From assembly GCF_910589235.1 (NCBI RefSeq), contig NC_060955.1, forward strand, positions 11,924,837-11,988,836: a DNA stretch of 64,000 nt, in the 5' to 3' direction. Below are positions 27,074-40,612 of this stretch, piece after piece. A program made the translations under genes and the position numbers. A model generated the notes under the pieces. That model did no database searches, had not been told where the DNA came from, and saw only the letters and a list, made by a program, of their open reading frames with translations. The number at the start of each line of letters is the position of its first letter. The first letter of the stretch is position 1. The stretch is from Vespa crabro (lineage: Eukaryota > Arthropoda > Insecta > Hymenoptera > Vespidae).

Positions 27074-27412
27074 AACGTATATACGTTTTTTCGTTCATAA
27101 TGGCGTACCATCGAAATACGAAAAAATGAAATCTCATTCAAATTCAATTAGTTTATATTCTGTCGACGCAGAATAAAGATTACAACAAGAATATATCTTT
27201 CTGACTGTGTGTAAATAGAAGTTTTAACATGAAAATTGTCGAAAAATGAGATCGACAAATGCGAATTTTGTTAAATGCTGAGATAAAATCGTGAACACAT
27301 TGAAATTACTCGTACCACAGCTTCAGAAATGTTTCCAATCAATTCGGACATTGTATTTCTGAAGATCAAACATTTATTTTATCTTGGAATCGACGTTATA
27401 ACCTTGTTTCAT
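27074..27412 (+). repeat. Monomer A, subtype A1r (derived A1, reference copy)
   Basis: This is the first A1-like monomer after Domain I, 11.8 kb after the last true A1 start (14552). It keeps cagaataaag, aacacattgaaattactcg, cagcttcag and catttatttt. It differs by gaaaaaatgaaatc in place of gaaataatgaaatc and by atctttctgac in place of atcttcctgac. Other copies start at 29105, 32490, 34182, 36890, 38921, 40613, 44674, 46705, 50767, 53812, 59566 and 62612. Copy 29105 has ttttcacatg as in A2, and copy 50767 keeps atcttcctgac, both signs of exchange between subtypes. Confidence 0.88.
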
Positions 27413-28427
27413 ATTTTATATACGATTATTAGCTCATAAAGAAGTATCATCGAAATACGAAATTTCAAATCTCAATCAATATCAATGCTTTTATATTCTA
27501 TCGACGCAGAAAATACAATGGAATAAGAACATAAGTTTGTCACTATGTGTAAATACGAGTTTCAACATGAATATTGTAGAAAAATGAGATCGACACATGC
27601 GAATTTCGTTAATTGCTGAGATTTCATCGTGAAAGCATTGAACTAACTCGTACCACAGCTTGAGAATTGTTTCCAATCGATTCGGACATTGTATTTCTGA
27701 AGATCAAACATCTATTTTATCTTGGATTCGACGTTTTAACCTTGTGTCTTAACGTATATACGTTTTTTCGTTCATAATGGCGTACCATCGAAATACGAAA
27801 TAATGAAATCTCATTCAAATTCAATTAGTTTATATTCTGTCGACGCATAATAAAGATTACAACAAGAATATATCTTCCTGACTGTGTGTAAATAGAAGTT
27901 TTAACATGAGAATTGTCGAAAAATGAGATCGACAAATGCGAATTTTGTTAAAGGCTGAGATAAAATCGTGAACAAAATGAACTTACTCGTACCACAGCTT
28001 GAGAAATGTTTCCAATCTATTCGGACATTGTATTTCTGAAGATCAAACATCCATTTTATCTTGGAATCGACGTTATAACCGTGTTTCATATTTTATATAC
28101 GATTATTAGCTCATAAAGAAGTATCATCGAAATACGAAATTTGATATCTCAATCAATATCAATGCATTTATATTCTATCGACGCAGAATATACAATGGAA
28201 CAAGATCATAAGTTTGTCACTATGTGTAAATACGAGTTTCAACATGAATATTGTAGAAAAATGAGATCGACACATGCGAATTTCGTTAATTGCTGAGATT
28301 TAATCGTGAAAGCATTGAACTAACTCGTACCACAGCTTGAGAATTGTTTCCAATCGATTCGGACATTGTATTTCTGAAGATCAAACATCTATTTTATCTT
28401 GGAATCGACGTTTTAACCTTGTGTCTT

Positions 28428-28766
28428 AACGTATATACGTTTTTTCGTTCATAATGGCGTACCATCGAAATACGAAATAATGAAATCTCAATCAATATCA
28501 ATGCTTTTATATTCTATCGACGCAGAATATACAAAGGAACAAGATCATAAGTTTGTCACTATGTGTAAATACGAGTTTTAACATGAGAATTGTCGAAAAA
28601 TGAGATCGACAAATGCGAATTTTGTTAAATGCTGAGATAAAATCGTGAACAAAATGAACTTACTCGTACCACAGCTTGAGAAATGTTTCCAATCTATTCG
28701 GACATTGTATTTCTGAAGATCAAACATCCATTTTATCTTGGAATCGACGTTATAACCTTGTTTCAT
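28428..28766 (+). repeat. Mosaic monomer A4
   Basis: It has the same breakpoints as the copy at 26397 and the accttg 3' end, so it descends from the same mosaic. It follows an A3 of the ttaaaggctgag lineage and precedes A1r at 29105. Confidence 0.9.
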
Positions 28767-29104
28767 ATTTTATATACGATTATTAGCTCATAAAGAAGTA
28801 TCATCGAAATACGAAATTTGAAATCTCAATCAATATCAATGCTTTTATATTCTATCGACGCAGAATATACAAAGGAACAAGATCATAAGTTTGTCACTAT
28901 GTGTAAATACGAGTTTCAACATGAATATTGTAGAAAAATGAGATCGACACATGCGAATTTCGTTAATTGCTGAGATTTAATCGTGAAAGCATTGAACTAA
29001 CTCGTACCACAGCTTGAGAATTGTTTCCAATCGATTCGGACATTGTATTTCTGAAGATCAAACATCTATTTTATCTTGGAATCGACGTTTTAACCTTGTG
29101 TCTT

Positions 29105-32100
29105 AACGTATATACGTTTTTTCGTTCATAATGGCGTACCATCGAAATACAAAAAAATGAAATCTCATTCAAATTCAATTAGTTTATATTCTGTCGACGC
29201 AGAATAAAGATTACAACAAGAATATATCTTTCTGACTGTGTGTAAATAGAAGTTTTCACATGAAAATTGTCGAAAAATGAGATCGACAAATGCGAATTTT
29301 GTTAAATGCTGAGATAAAATCGTGAACACATTGAAATTACTCGTACCACAGCTTCAGAAATGTTTCCAATCAATTCGGACATTGTATTTCTGAAGATCAA
29401 ACATTTATTTTATCTTGGAATCGACGTTATAACCTTGTTTCATATTTTATATACGATTATTAGCTCATAAAGAAGTATCATCGAAATACGAAATTTCAAA
29501 TCTCAATCAATATCAATGCTTTTATATTCTATCGACGCAGAAAATACAATGGAATAAGAACATAAGTTTGTCACTATGTGTAAATACGAGTTTCAACATG
29601 AATATTGTAGAAAAATGAGATCGACACATGCGAATTTCGTTAATTGCTGAGATTTCATCGTGAAAGCATTGAACTAACTCGTACCACAGCTTGAGAATTG
29701 TTTCCAATCGAATCGGACATTGTATTTCTGAAGATCAAACATCTATTTTATCTTGGATTCGACGTTTTAACCTTGTGTCTTAACGTATATACGTTTTTTC
29801 GTTCATAATGGCGTACCATCGAAATACGAAATAATGAAATCTCATTCAAATTCAATTAGTTTATATTCTGTCGACGCATAATAAAGATTACAACAAGAAT
29901 ATATCTTCCTGACTGTGTGTAAATAGAAGTTTTAACATGAGAATTGTCGAAAAATGAGATCGACAAATGCGAATTTTGTTAAAGGCTGAGATAAAATCGT
30001 GAACAAAATGAACTTACTCGTACCACAGCTTGAGAAATGTTTCCAATCTATTCGGACATTGTATTTCTGAAGATCAAACATCCATTTTATCTTGGAATCG
30101 ACGTTATAACCTTGTTTCATATTTTATATACGATTATTAGCTCATAAAGAAGTATCATCGAAATACGAAATTTGAAATCTCAATCAATATCAATGCTTTT
30201 ATATTCTATCGACGCAGAATATACAAAGGAACAAGATCATAAGTTTGTCACTATGTGTAAATACGAGTTTCAACATGAATATTGTAGAAAAATGAGATCG
30301 ACACATGCGAATTTCGTTAATTGCTGAGATTTAATCGTGAAAGCATTGAACTAACTCCTACCACAGCTTGAGAATTGTTTCCAATCGATTCGGACATTGT
30401 ATTTCTGAAGATCAAACATCTATTTTATCTTGGAATCGACGTTTTAACCTTGTGTCTTAACGTATATACGTTTTTTCGTTCATAATGGCGTACCATCGAA
30501 ATACGAAATAATGAAATCTCATTCAAATTCAATTAGTTTATATTCTGTCGACGCATAACAAAGATTACAACAAGAATATATCTTCCTGACTGTGTGTAAA
30601 TAGAAGTTTTCACATGAAAATTGTCGTAAAATGAGATCGACAAATGCGAATTTCTTTAATTGCAGAGATGTAATCGTGAAATCATTGAACTTACTCGTAC
30701 CACAGCTTGAGAAATGTTTCCAATCTATTCGGACATTGTATTTCTGAAGATCAAACATCCATTTTATCTTGGAATCGACGTTATAACCGTGTTTCAAATT
30801 TTATATACGATTATTAGCTCATAAAGAAGTATCATCGAAATACGAAATTTGAAATCTCAATCAATATCAATGCTTTTATATTCTATCGACGCAGAATATA
30901 CAATGGAACAAGATCATAAGTTTGTCACTATGTGTAAATACGAGTTTCAACATGAATATTGTAGAAAAATGAGATCGACACATGCGAATTTCGTTAATTG
31001 CTGAGATTTAATCGTGAAAGCATTGAACTAACTCGTACCACAGCTTGAGAATTGTTTCCAATCGATTCGGACATTGTATTTCTGAAGATCAAACATCTAT
31101 TTTATCTTGGAATCGACGTTTTAACCTTGTGTCTTAACGTATATACGTTTTTTCGTTCATAATGGCGTACCATCGAAATACGAAATAATGAAATCTCATT
31201 CAAATTCAATTAGTTTATATTCTGTCGACGCATACTAAAGATTACAACAAGAATATATCTTCCTGACTGTGTGTAAATAGAAGTTTTAACATGAGAATTG
31301 TCGAAAAATGAGATCGACAAATGCGAATTTTGTTAAATGCTGAGATAAAATCGTGAACAAAATGAACTTACTCGTACCACAGCTTGAGAAATGTTTCCAA
31401 TCTATTCGGACATTGTATTTCTGAAGATCAAACATCCATTTTATCTTGGAATCGACGTTATAACCTTGTTTCATATTTTATATACGATTATTAGCTCATA
31501 AAGAAGTATCATCGAAATACGAAATTTGAAATCTCAATCAATATCAATGCTTTTATATTCTATCGACGCAGAATATACAAAGGAACAAGATCATAAGTTT
31601 GTCACTATGTGTAAATACGAGTTTCAACATGAATATTGTAGAAAAATGAGATCGACACATGCGAATTTCGTTAATTGCTGAGATTTAATCGTGAAAGCAT
31701 TGAACTAACTCCTACCACAGCTTGAGAATTGTTTCCAATCGATTCGGACATTGTATTTCTGAAGATCAAACATCTATTTTATCTTGGAATCGACGTTTTA
31801 ACCTTGTGTCTTAACGTATATACGTTTTTTCGTTCATAATGGCGTACCATCGAAATACGAAATAATGAAATCTCATTCAAATTCAATTAGTTTATATTCT
31901 GTCGACGCATAACAAAGATTACAACAAGAATATATCTTCCTGACTGTGTGTAAATAGAAGTTTTCACATGAAAATTGTCGTAAAATGAGATCGACAAATG
32001 CGAATTTCTTTAATTGCAGAGATGTAATCGTGAAATCATTGAACTTACTCGTACCACAGCTTGAGAAATGTTTCCAATCTATTCGGACATTGTATTTCTG

Positions 32101-32489
32101 AAGATCAAACATCCATTTTATCTTGGAATCGACGTTATAACCGTGTTTCATATTTTATATACGATTATTAGCTCATAAAGAAGTATCATCGAAATACGAA
32201 ATTTGAAATCTCAATCAATATCAATGCTTTTATATTCTATCGACGCAGAATATACAATGGAACAAGATCATAAGTTTGTCACTATGTGTAAATACGAGTT
32301 TCAACATGAATATTGTAGAAAAATGAGATCGACACATGCGAATTTCGTTAATTGCTGAGATTTAATCGTGAAAGCATTGAACTAACTCGTACCACAGCTT
32401 GAGAATTGTTTCCAATCGATTCGGACATTGTATTTCTGAAGATCAAACATCTATTTTATCTTGGAATCGACGTTTTAACCTTGTGTCTT
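29105..32489 (+). repeat. Five-dimer block A1r-A3-A2-A3-A2 (left copy of long-range duplicate)
   Basis: It is 3,385 bp with the same subtype order as 40613-43997, including the uncommon gacgcatactaaag form of A3 (31136 here, 42644 there). Small differences include ttttcacatg and ggaataagaac in the first unit here. Confidence 0.88.
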
Positions 32490-33504
32490 AACGTATATAC
32501 GTTTTTTCGTTCATAATGGCGTACCATCGAAATACGAAAAAATGAAATCTCATTCAAATTCAATTAGTTTATATTCTGTCGACGCAGAATAAAGATTACA
32601 ACAAGAATATATCTTTCTGACTGTGTGTAAATAGAAGTTTTAACATGAAAATTGTCGAAAAATGAGATCGACAAATGCGAATTTTGTTAAATGCTGAGAT
32701 AAAATCGTGAACACATTGAAATTACTCGTACCACAGCTTCAGAAATGTTTCCAATCAATTCGGACATTGTATTTCTGAAGATCAAACATTTATTTTATCT
32801 TGGAATCGACGTTATAACCTTGTTTCATATTTTATATACGATTATTAGCTCATAAAGAAGTATCATCGAAATACGAAATTTCAAATCTCAATCAATATCA
32901 ATGCTTTTATATTCTATCGACGCAGAAAATACAATGGAACAAGAACATAAGTTTGTCACTATGTGTAAATACGAGTTTCAACATGAATATTGTAGAAAAA
33001 TGAGATCGACACATGCGAATTTCGTTAATTGCTGAGATTTAATCGTGAAAGCATTGAACTAACTCGTACCACAGCTTGAGAATTGTTTCCAATCGATTCG
33101 GACATTGTATTTCTGAAGATCAAACATCCATTTTATCTTGGAATCGACGTTATAACCGTGTTTCATATTTTATATACGATTATTAGCTCATAAAGAAGTA
33201 TCATCGAAATACGAAATTTGAAATCTCAATCAATATCAATGCTTTTATATTCTATCGACGCAGAATATACAATGGAACAAGATCATAAGTTTGTCACTAT
33301 GTGTAAATACGAGTTTCAACATGAATATTGTAGAAAAATGAGATCGACACATGCGAATTTCGTTAATTGCTGAGATTTAATCGTGAAAGCATTGAACTAA
33401 CTCGTACCACAGCTTGAGAATTGTTTCCAATCGATTCGGACATTGTATTTCTGAAGATCAAACATCTATTTTATCTTGGAATCGACGTTTTAACCTTGTG
33501 TCTT
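32490..33504 (+). repeat. Trimer A1r-H3-B (new hybrid type)
   Basis: A1r 32490-32828, H3 32829-33166, B 33167-33504. H3 is B-type (cgaaatttcaaatc, gaaaatacaatgg, aactaactcg, gagaattg) through 33095 and A2/A4-type from 33129 (catccatttt, accgtg). The crossover lies in 33096-33128, well downstream of that in H1. Confidence 0.92.
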
Positions 33505-33843
33505 AACGTATATACGTTTTTTCGTTCATAATGGCGTACCATCGAAATACGAAATAATGAAATCTCAATCAATATCAATGCTTTTATATTCTATCGACGC
33601 AGAATATACAAAGGAACAAGATCATAAGTTTGTCACTATGTGTAAATACGAGTTTTAACATGAGAATTGTCGAAAAATGAGATCGACAAATGCGAATTTT
33701 GTTAAATGCTGAGATAAAATCGTGAACAAAATGAACTTACTCGTACCACAGCTTGAGAAATGTTTCCAATCTATTCGGACATTGTATTTCTGAAGATCAA
33801 ACATCCATTTTATCTTGGAATCGACGTTATAACCGTGTTTCAT
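33505..33843 (+). repeat. Mosaic monomer A4 (accgtg-ended)
   Basis: Same A-B-A structure. The 3' end is accgtgtttcat as in A2 rather than accttgtttcat, while caatctattcgg is retained. It follows the Domain III trimer at 32490, whose hybrid monomer also ends in accgtg. Confidence 0.9.
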
Positions 33844-36212
33844 ATTTTATATACGATTATTAGCTCATAAAGAAGTATCATCGAAATACGAAATTTGAAA
33901 TCTCAATCAATATCAATGCTTTTATATTCTATCGACGCAGAATATACAAAGGAACAAGATCATAAGTTTGTCACTATGTGTAAATACGAGTTTCAACATG
34001 AATATTGTAGAAAAATGAGATCGACACATGCGAATTTCGTTAATTGCTGAGATTTAATCGTGAAAGCATTGAACTAACTCGTACCACAGCTTGAGAATTG
34101 TTTCCAATCGATTCGGACATTGTATTTCTGAAGATCAAACATCTATTTTATCTTGGAATCGACGTTTTAACCTTGTGTCTTAACGTATATACGTTTTTTC
34201 GTTCATAATGGCGTACCATCGAAATACGAAAAAATGAAATCTCATTCAAATTCAATTAGTTTATATTCTGTCGACGCAGAATAAAGATTACAACAAGAAT
34301 ATATCTTTCTGACTGTGTGTAAATAGAAGTTTTAACATGAAAATTGTCGAAAAATGAGATCGACAAATGCGAATTTTGTTAAATGCTGAGATAAAATCGT
34401 GAACACATTGAAATTACTCGTACCACAGCTTCAGAAATGTTTCCAATCAATTCGGAAATTGTATTTCTGAAGATCAAACATTTATTTTATCTTGGAATCG
34501 ACGTTATAACCTTGTTTCATATTTTATATACGATTATTAGCTCATAAAGAAGTATCATCGAAATACGAAATTTCAAATCTCAATCAATATCAATGCTTTT
34601 ATATTCTATCGACGCAGAAAATACAATGGAACAAGAACATAAGTTTGTCACTATGTGTAAATACGAGTTTCAACATGAATATTGTAGAAAAATGAGATCG
34701 ACACATGCGAATTTCGTTAATTGCTGAGATTTCATCGTGAAAGCATTGAACTAACTCGTACCACAGCTTGAGAATTGTTTCCAATCGATTCGGACATTGT
34801 ATTTCTGAAGATCAAACATCTATTTTATCTTGGATTCGACGTTTTAACCTTGTGTCTTAACGTATATACGTTTTTTCGTTCATAATGGCGTACCATCGAA
34901 ATACGAAATAATGAAATCTCATTCAAATTCAATTAGTTTATATTCTGTCGACGCATAATAAAGATTACAACAAGAATATATCTTCCTGACTGTGTGTAAA
35001 TAGAAGTTTTAACATGAGAATTGTCGAAAAATGAGATCGACAAATGCGAATTTTGTTAAAGGCTGAGATAAAATCGTGAACAAAATGAACTTACTCGTAC
35101 CACAGCTTGAGAAATGTTTCCAATCTATTCGGACATTGTATTTCTGAAGATCAAACATCCATTTTATCTTGGAATCGACGTTATAACCTTGTTTCATATT
35201 TTATATACGATTATTAGCTCATAAAGAAGTATCATCGAAATACGAAATTTGAAATCTCAATCAATATCAATGCTTTTATATTCTATCGACGCAGAATATA
35301 CAAAGGAACAAGATCATAAGTTTGTCACTATGTGTAAATACGAGTTTCAACATGAATATTGTAGAAAAATGAGATCGACACATGCGAATTTCGTTAATTG
35401 CTGAGATTTAATCGTGAAAGCATTGAACTAACTCCTACCACAGCTTGAGAATTGTTTCCAATCGATTCGGACATTGTATTTCTGAAGATCAAACATCTAT
35501 TTTATCTTGGAATCGACGTTTTAACCTTGTGTCTTAACGTATATACGTTTTTTCGTTCATAATGGCGTACCATCGAAATACGAAATAATGAAATCTCATT
35601 CAAATTCAATTAGTTTATATTCTGTCGACGCATAACAAAGATTACAACAAGAATATATCTTCCTGACTGTGTGTAAATAGAAGTTTTCACATGAAAATTG
35701 TCGTAAAATGAGATCGACAAATGCGAATTTCTTTAATTGCAGAGATGTAATCGTGAAATCATTGAACTTACTCGTACCACAGCTTGAGAAATGTTTCCAA
35801 TCTATTCGGACATTGTATTTCTGAAGATCAAACATCCATTTTATCTTGGAATCGACGTTATAACCGTGTTTCATATTTTATATACGATTATTAGCTCATA
35901 AAGAAGTATCATCGAAATACGAAATTTGAAATCTCAATCAATATCAATGCTTTTATATTCTATCGACGCAGAATATACAATGGAACAAGATCATAAGTTT
36001 GTCACTATGTGTAAATACGAGTTTCAACATGAATATTGTAGAAAAATGAGATCGACACATGCGAATTTCGTTAATTGCTGAGATTTAATCGTGAAAGCAT
36101 TGAACTAACTCGTACCACAGCTTGAGAATTGTTTCCAATCGATTCGGACATTGTATTTCTGAAGATCAAACATCTATTTTATCTTGGAATCGACGTTTTA
36201 ACCTTGTGTCTT

Positions 36213-36551
36213 AACGTATATACGTTTTTTCGTTCATAATGGCGTACCATCGAAATACGAAATAATGAAATCTCAATCAATATCAATGCTTTTATATTCT
36301 ATCGACGCAGAATATACAAAGGAACAAGATCATAAGTTTGTCACTATGTGTAAATACGAGTTTTAACATGAGAATTGTCGAAAAATGAGATCGACAAATG
36401 CGAATTTTGTTAAATGCTGAGATAAAATCGTGAACAAAATGAACTTACTCGTACCACAGCTTGAGAAATGTTTCCAATCTATTCGGTCATTGTATTTCTG
36501 AAGATCAAACATCCATTTTATCTTGGAATCGACGTTATAACCTTGTTTCAT
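36213..36551 (+). repeat. Mosaic monomer A4
   Basis: It starts the second regular 2,708-bp 8-mer. It carries a private change, cggtcattg for cggacattg, near 36485, and the accttg end. Confidence 0.9.
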
Positions 36552-38920
36552 ATTTTATATACGATTATTAGCTCATAAAGAAGTATCATCGAAATACGAA
36601 ATTTGAAATCTCAATCAATATCAATGCTTTTATATTCTATCGACGCAGAATATACAAAGGAACAAGATCATAAGTTTGTCACTATGTGTAAATACGAGTT
36701 TCAACATGAATATTGTAGAAAAATGAGATCGACACATGCGAATTTCGTTAATTGCTGAGATTTAATCGTGAAAGCATTGAACTAACTCGTACCACAGCTT
36801 GAGAATTGTTTCCAATCGATTCGGACATTGTATTTCTGAAGATCAAACATCTATTTTATCTTGGAATCGACGTTTTAACCTTGTGTCTTAACGTATATAC
36901 GTTTTTTCGTTCATAATGGCGTACCATCGAAATACGAAAAAATGAAATCTCATTCAAATTCAATTAGTTTATATTCTGTCGACGCAGAATAAAGATTACA
37001 ACAAGAATATATCTTTCTGACTGTGTGTAAATAGAAGTTTTAACATGAAAATTGTCGAAAAATGAGATCGACAAATGCGAATTTTGTTAAATGCTGAGAT
37101 AAAATCGTGAACACATTGAAATTACTCGTACCACAGCTTCAGAAATGTTTCCAATCAATTCGGACATTGTATTTCTGAAGATCAAACATTTATTTTATCT
37201 TGGAATCGACGTTATAACCTTGTTTCATATTTTATATACGATTATTAGCTCATAAAGAAGTATCATCGAAATACGAAATTTCAAATCTCAATCAATATCA
37301 ATGCTTTTATATTCTATCGACGCAGAAAATACAATGGAACAAGAACATAAGTTTGTCACTATGTGTAAATACGAGTTTCAACATGAATATTGTAGAAAAA
37401 TGAGATCGACACATGCGAATTTCGTTAATTGCTGAGATTTCATCGTGAAAGCATTGAACTAACTCGTACCACAGCTTGAGAATTGTTTCCAATCGATTCG
37501 GACATTGTATTTCTGAAGATCAAACATCTATTTTATCTTGGATTCGACGTTTTAACCTTGTGTCTTAACGTATATACGTTTTTTCGTTCATAATGGCGTA
37601 CCATCGAAATACGAAATAATGAAATCTCATTCAAATTCAATTAGTTTATATTCTGTCGACGCATAATAAAGATTACAACAAGAATATATCTTCCTGACTG
37701 TGTGTAAATAGAAGTTTTAACATGAGAATTGTCGAAAAATGAGATCGACAAATGCGAATTTTGTTAAAGGCTGAGATAAAATCGTGAACAAAATGAACTT
37801 ACTCGTACCACAGCTTGAGAAATGTTTCCAATCTATTCGGACATTGTATTTCTGAAGATCAAACATCCATTTTATCTTGGAATCGACGTTATAACCTTGT
37901 TTCATATTTTATATACGATTATTAGCTCATAAAGAAGTATCATCGAAATACGAAATTTGAAATCTCAATCAATATCAATGCTTTTATATTCTATCGACGC
38001 AGAATATACAAAGGAACAAGATCATAAGTTTGTCACTATGTGTAAATACGAGTTTCAACATGAATATTGTAGAAAAATGAGATCGACACATGCGAATTTC
38101 GTTAATTGCTGAGATTTAATCGTGAAAGCATTGAACTAACTCCTACCACAGCTTGAGAATTGTTTCCAATCGATTCGGACATTGTATTTCTGAAGATCAA
38201 ACATCTATTTTATCTTGGAATCGACGTTTTAACCTTGTGTCTTAACGTATATACGTTTTTTCGTTCATAATGGCGTACCATCGAAATACGAAATAATGAA
38301 ATCTCATTCAAATTCAATTAGTTTATATTCTGTCGACGCATAACAAAGATTACAACAAGAATATATCTTCCTGACTGTGTGTAAATAGAAGTTTTCACAT
38401 GAAAATTGTCGTAAAATGAGATCGACAAATGCGAATTTCTTTAATTGCAGAGATGTAATCGTGAAATCATTGAACTTACTCGTACCACAGCTTGAGAAAT
38501 GTTTCCAATCTATTCGGACATTGTATTTCTGAAGATCAAACATCCATTTTATCTTGGAATCGACGTTATAACCGTGTTTCATATTTTATATACGATTATT
38601 AGCTCATAAAGAAGTATCATCGAAATACGAAATTTGAAATCTCAATCAATATCAATGCTTTTATATTCTATCGACGCAGAATATACAATGGAACAAGATC
38701 ATAAGTTTGTCACTATGTGTAAATACGAGTTTCAACATGAATATTGTAGAAAAATGAGATCGACACATGCGAATTTCGTTAATTGCTGAGATTTAATCGT
38801 GAAAGCATTGAACTAACTCGTACCACAGCTTGAGAATTGTTTCCAATCGATTCGGACATTGTATTTCTGAAGATCAAACATCTATTTTATCTTGGAATCG
38901 ACGTTTTAACCTTGTGTCTT

Positions 38921-39935
38921 AACGTATATACGTTTTTTCGTTCATAATGGCGTACCATCGAAATACGAAAAAATGAAATCTCATTCAAATTCAATTAGTT
39001 TATATTCTGTCGACGCAGAATAAAGATTACAACAAGAATATATCTTTCTGACTGTGTGTAAATAGAAGTTTTAACATGAAAATTGTCGAAAAATGAGATC
39101 GACAAATGCGAATTTTGTTAAATGCTGAGATAAAATCGTGAACACATTGAAATTACTCGTACCACAGCTTCAGAAATGTTTCCAATCAATTCGGACATTG
39201 TATTTCTGAAGATCAAACATTTATTTTATCTTGGAATCGACGTTATAACCTTGTTTCATATTTTATATACGATTATTAGCTCATAAAGAAGTATCATCGA
39301 AATACGAAATTTCAAATCTCAATCAATATCAATGCTTTTATATTCTATCGACGCAGAAAATACAATGGAACAAGAACATAAGTTTGTCACTATGTGTAAA
39401 TACGAGTTTCAACATGAATATTGTAGAAAAATGAGATCGACACATGCGAATTTCGTTAATTGCTGAGATTTCATCGTGAAAGCATTGAACTAACTCGTAC
39501 CACAGCTTGAGAATTGTTTCCAATCGATTCGGACATTGTATTTCTGAAGATCAAACATCCATTTTATCTTGGAATCGACGTTATAACCGTGTTTCATATT
39601 TTATATACGATTATTAGCTCATAAAGAAGTATCATCGAAATACGAAATTTGAAATCTCAATCAATATCAATGCTTTTATATTCTATCGACGCAGAATATA
39701 CAATGGAACAAGATCATAAGTTTGTCACTATGTGTAAATACGAGTTTCAACATGAATATTGTAGAAAAATGAGATCGACACATGCGAATTTCGTTAATTG
39801 CTGAGATTTAATCGTGAAAGCATTGAACTAACTCGTACCACAGCTTGAGAATTGTTTCCAATCGATTCGGACATTGTATTTCTGAAGATCAAACATCTAT
39901 TTTATCTTGGAATCGACGTTTTAACCTTGTGTCTT
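38921..39935 (+). repeat. Trimer A1r-H3-B
   Basis: H3 39260-39597, B 39598-39935. It has the same B-to-A crossover as 32490, located 6,431 bp upstream. The H3 head here has gagatttcatcg as in ordinary B after A1r, where 32490 has gagatttaatcg. Confidence 0.92.
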
Positions 39936-40274
39936 AACGTATATACGTTTTTTCGTTCATAATGGCGTACCATCGAAATACGAAATAATGAAATCTCAAT
40001 CAATATCAATGCTTTTATATTCTATCGACGCAGAATATACAAAGGAACAAGATCATAAGTTTGTCACTATGTGTAAATACGAGTTTTAACATGAGAATTG
40101 TCGAAAAATGAGATCGACAAATGCGAATTTTGTTAAATGCTGAGATAAAATCGTGAACAAAATGAACTTACTCGTACCACAGCTTGAGAAATGTTTCCAA
40201 TCTATTCGGACATTGTATTTCTGAAGATCAAACATCCATTTTATCTTGGAATCGACGTTATAACCTTGTTTCAT
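39936..40274 (+). repeat. Mosaic monomer A4
   Basis: It follows the Domain III trimer at 38921, as 33505 follows 32490, with the accttg end. The B monomer after it (40275-40612) carries gatgataag, a variant otherwise seen only in the last B of Domain IV trimers. Confidence 0.9.
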
Positions 40275-40612
40275 ATTTTATATACGATTATTAGCTCATA
40301 AAGAAGTATCATCGAAATACGAAATTTGAAATCTCAATCAATATCAATGCTTTTATATTCTATCGACGCAGAATATACAAAGGAACAAGATGATAAGTTT
40401 GTCACTATGTGTAAATACGAGTTTCAACATGAATATTGTAGAAAAATGAGATCGACACATGCGAATTTCGTTAATTGCTGAGATTTAATCGTGAAAGCAT
40501 TGAACTAACTCGTACCACAGCTTGAGAATTGTTTCCAATCGATTCGGACATTGTATTTCTGAAGATCAAACATCTATTTTATCTTGGAATCGACGTTTTA
40601 ACCTTGTGTCTT

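Larger units (their letters stand above)
33505..38920 (+). repeat. Two regular 2,708-bp 8-mers (A4-A1r-A3-A2, each with B)
   Basis: Copies are 33505-36212 and 36213-38920. Both carry the linked set ttggattcgacg, ttaaaggctgag, aactcctacc and tgtcgtaaaatg in the same order. The A1r at 34182 has private cggaaattg. The first copy's A4 ends accgtg and the second's accttg. Confidence 0.92.
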
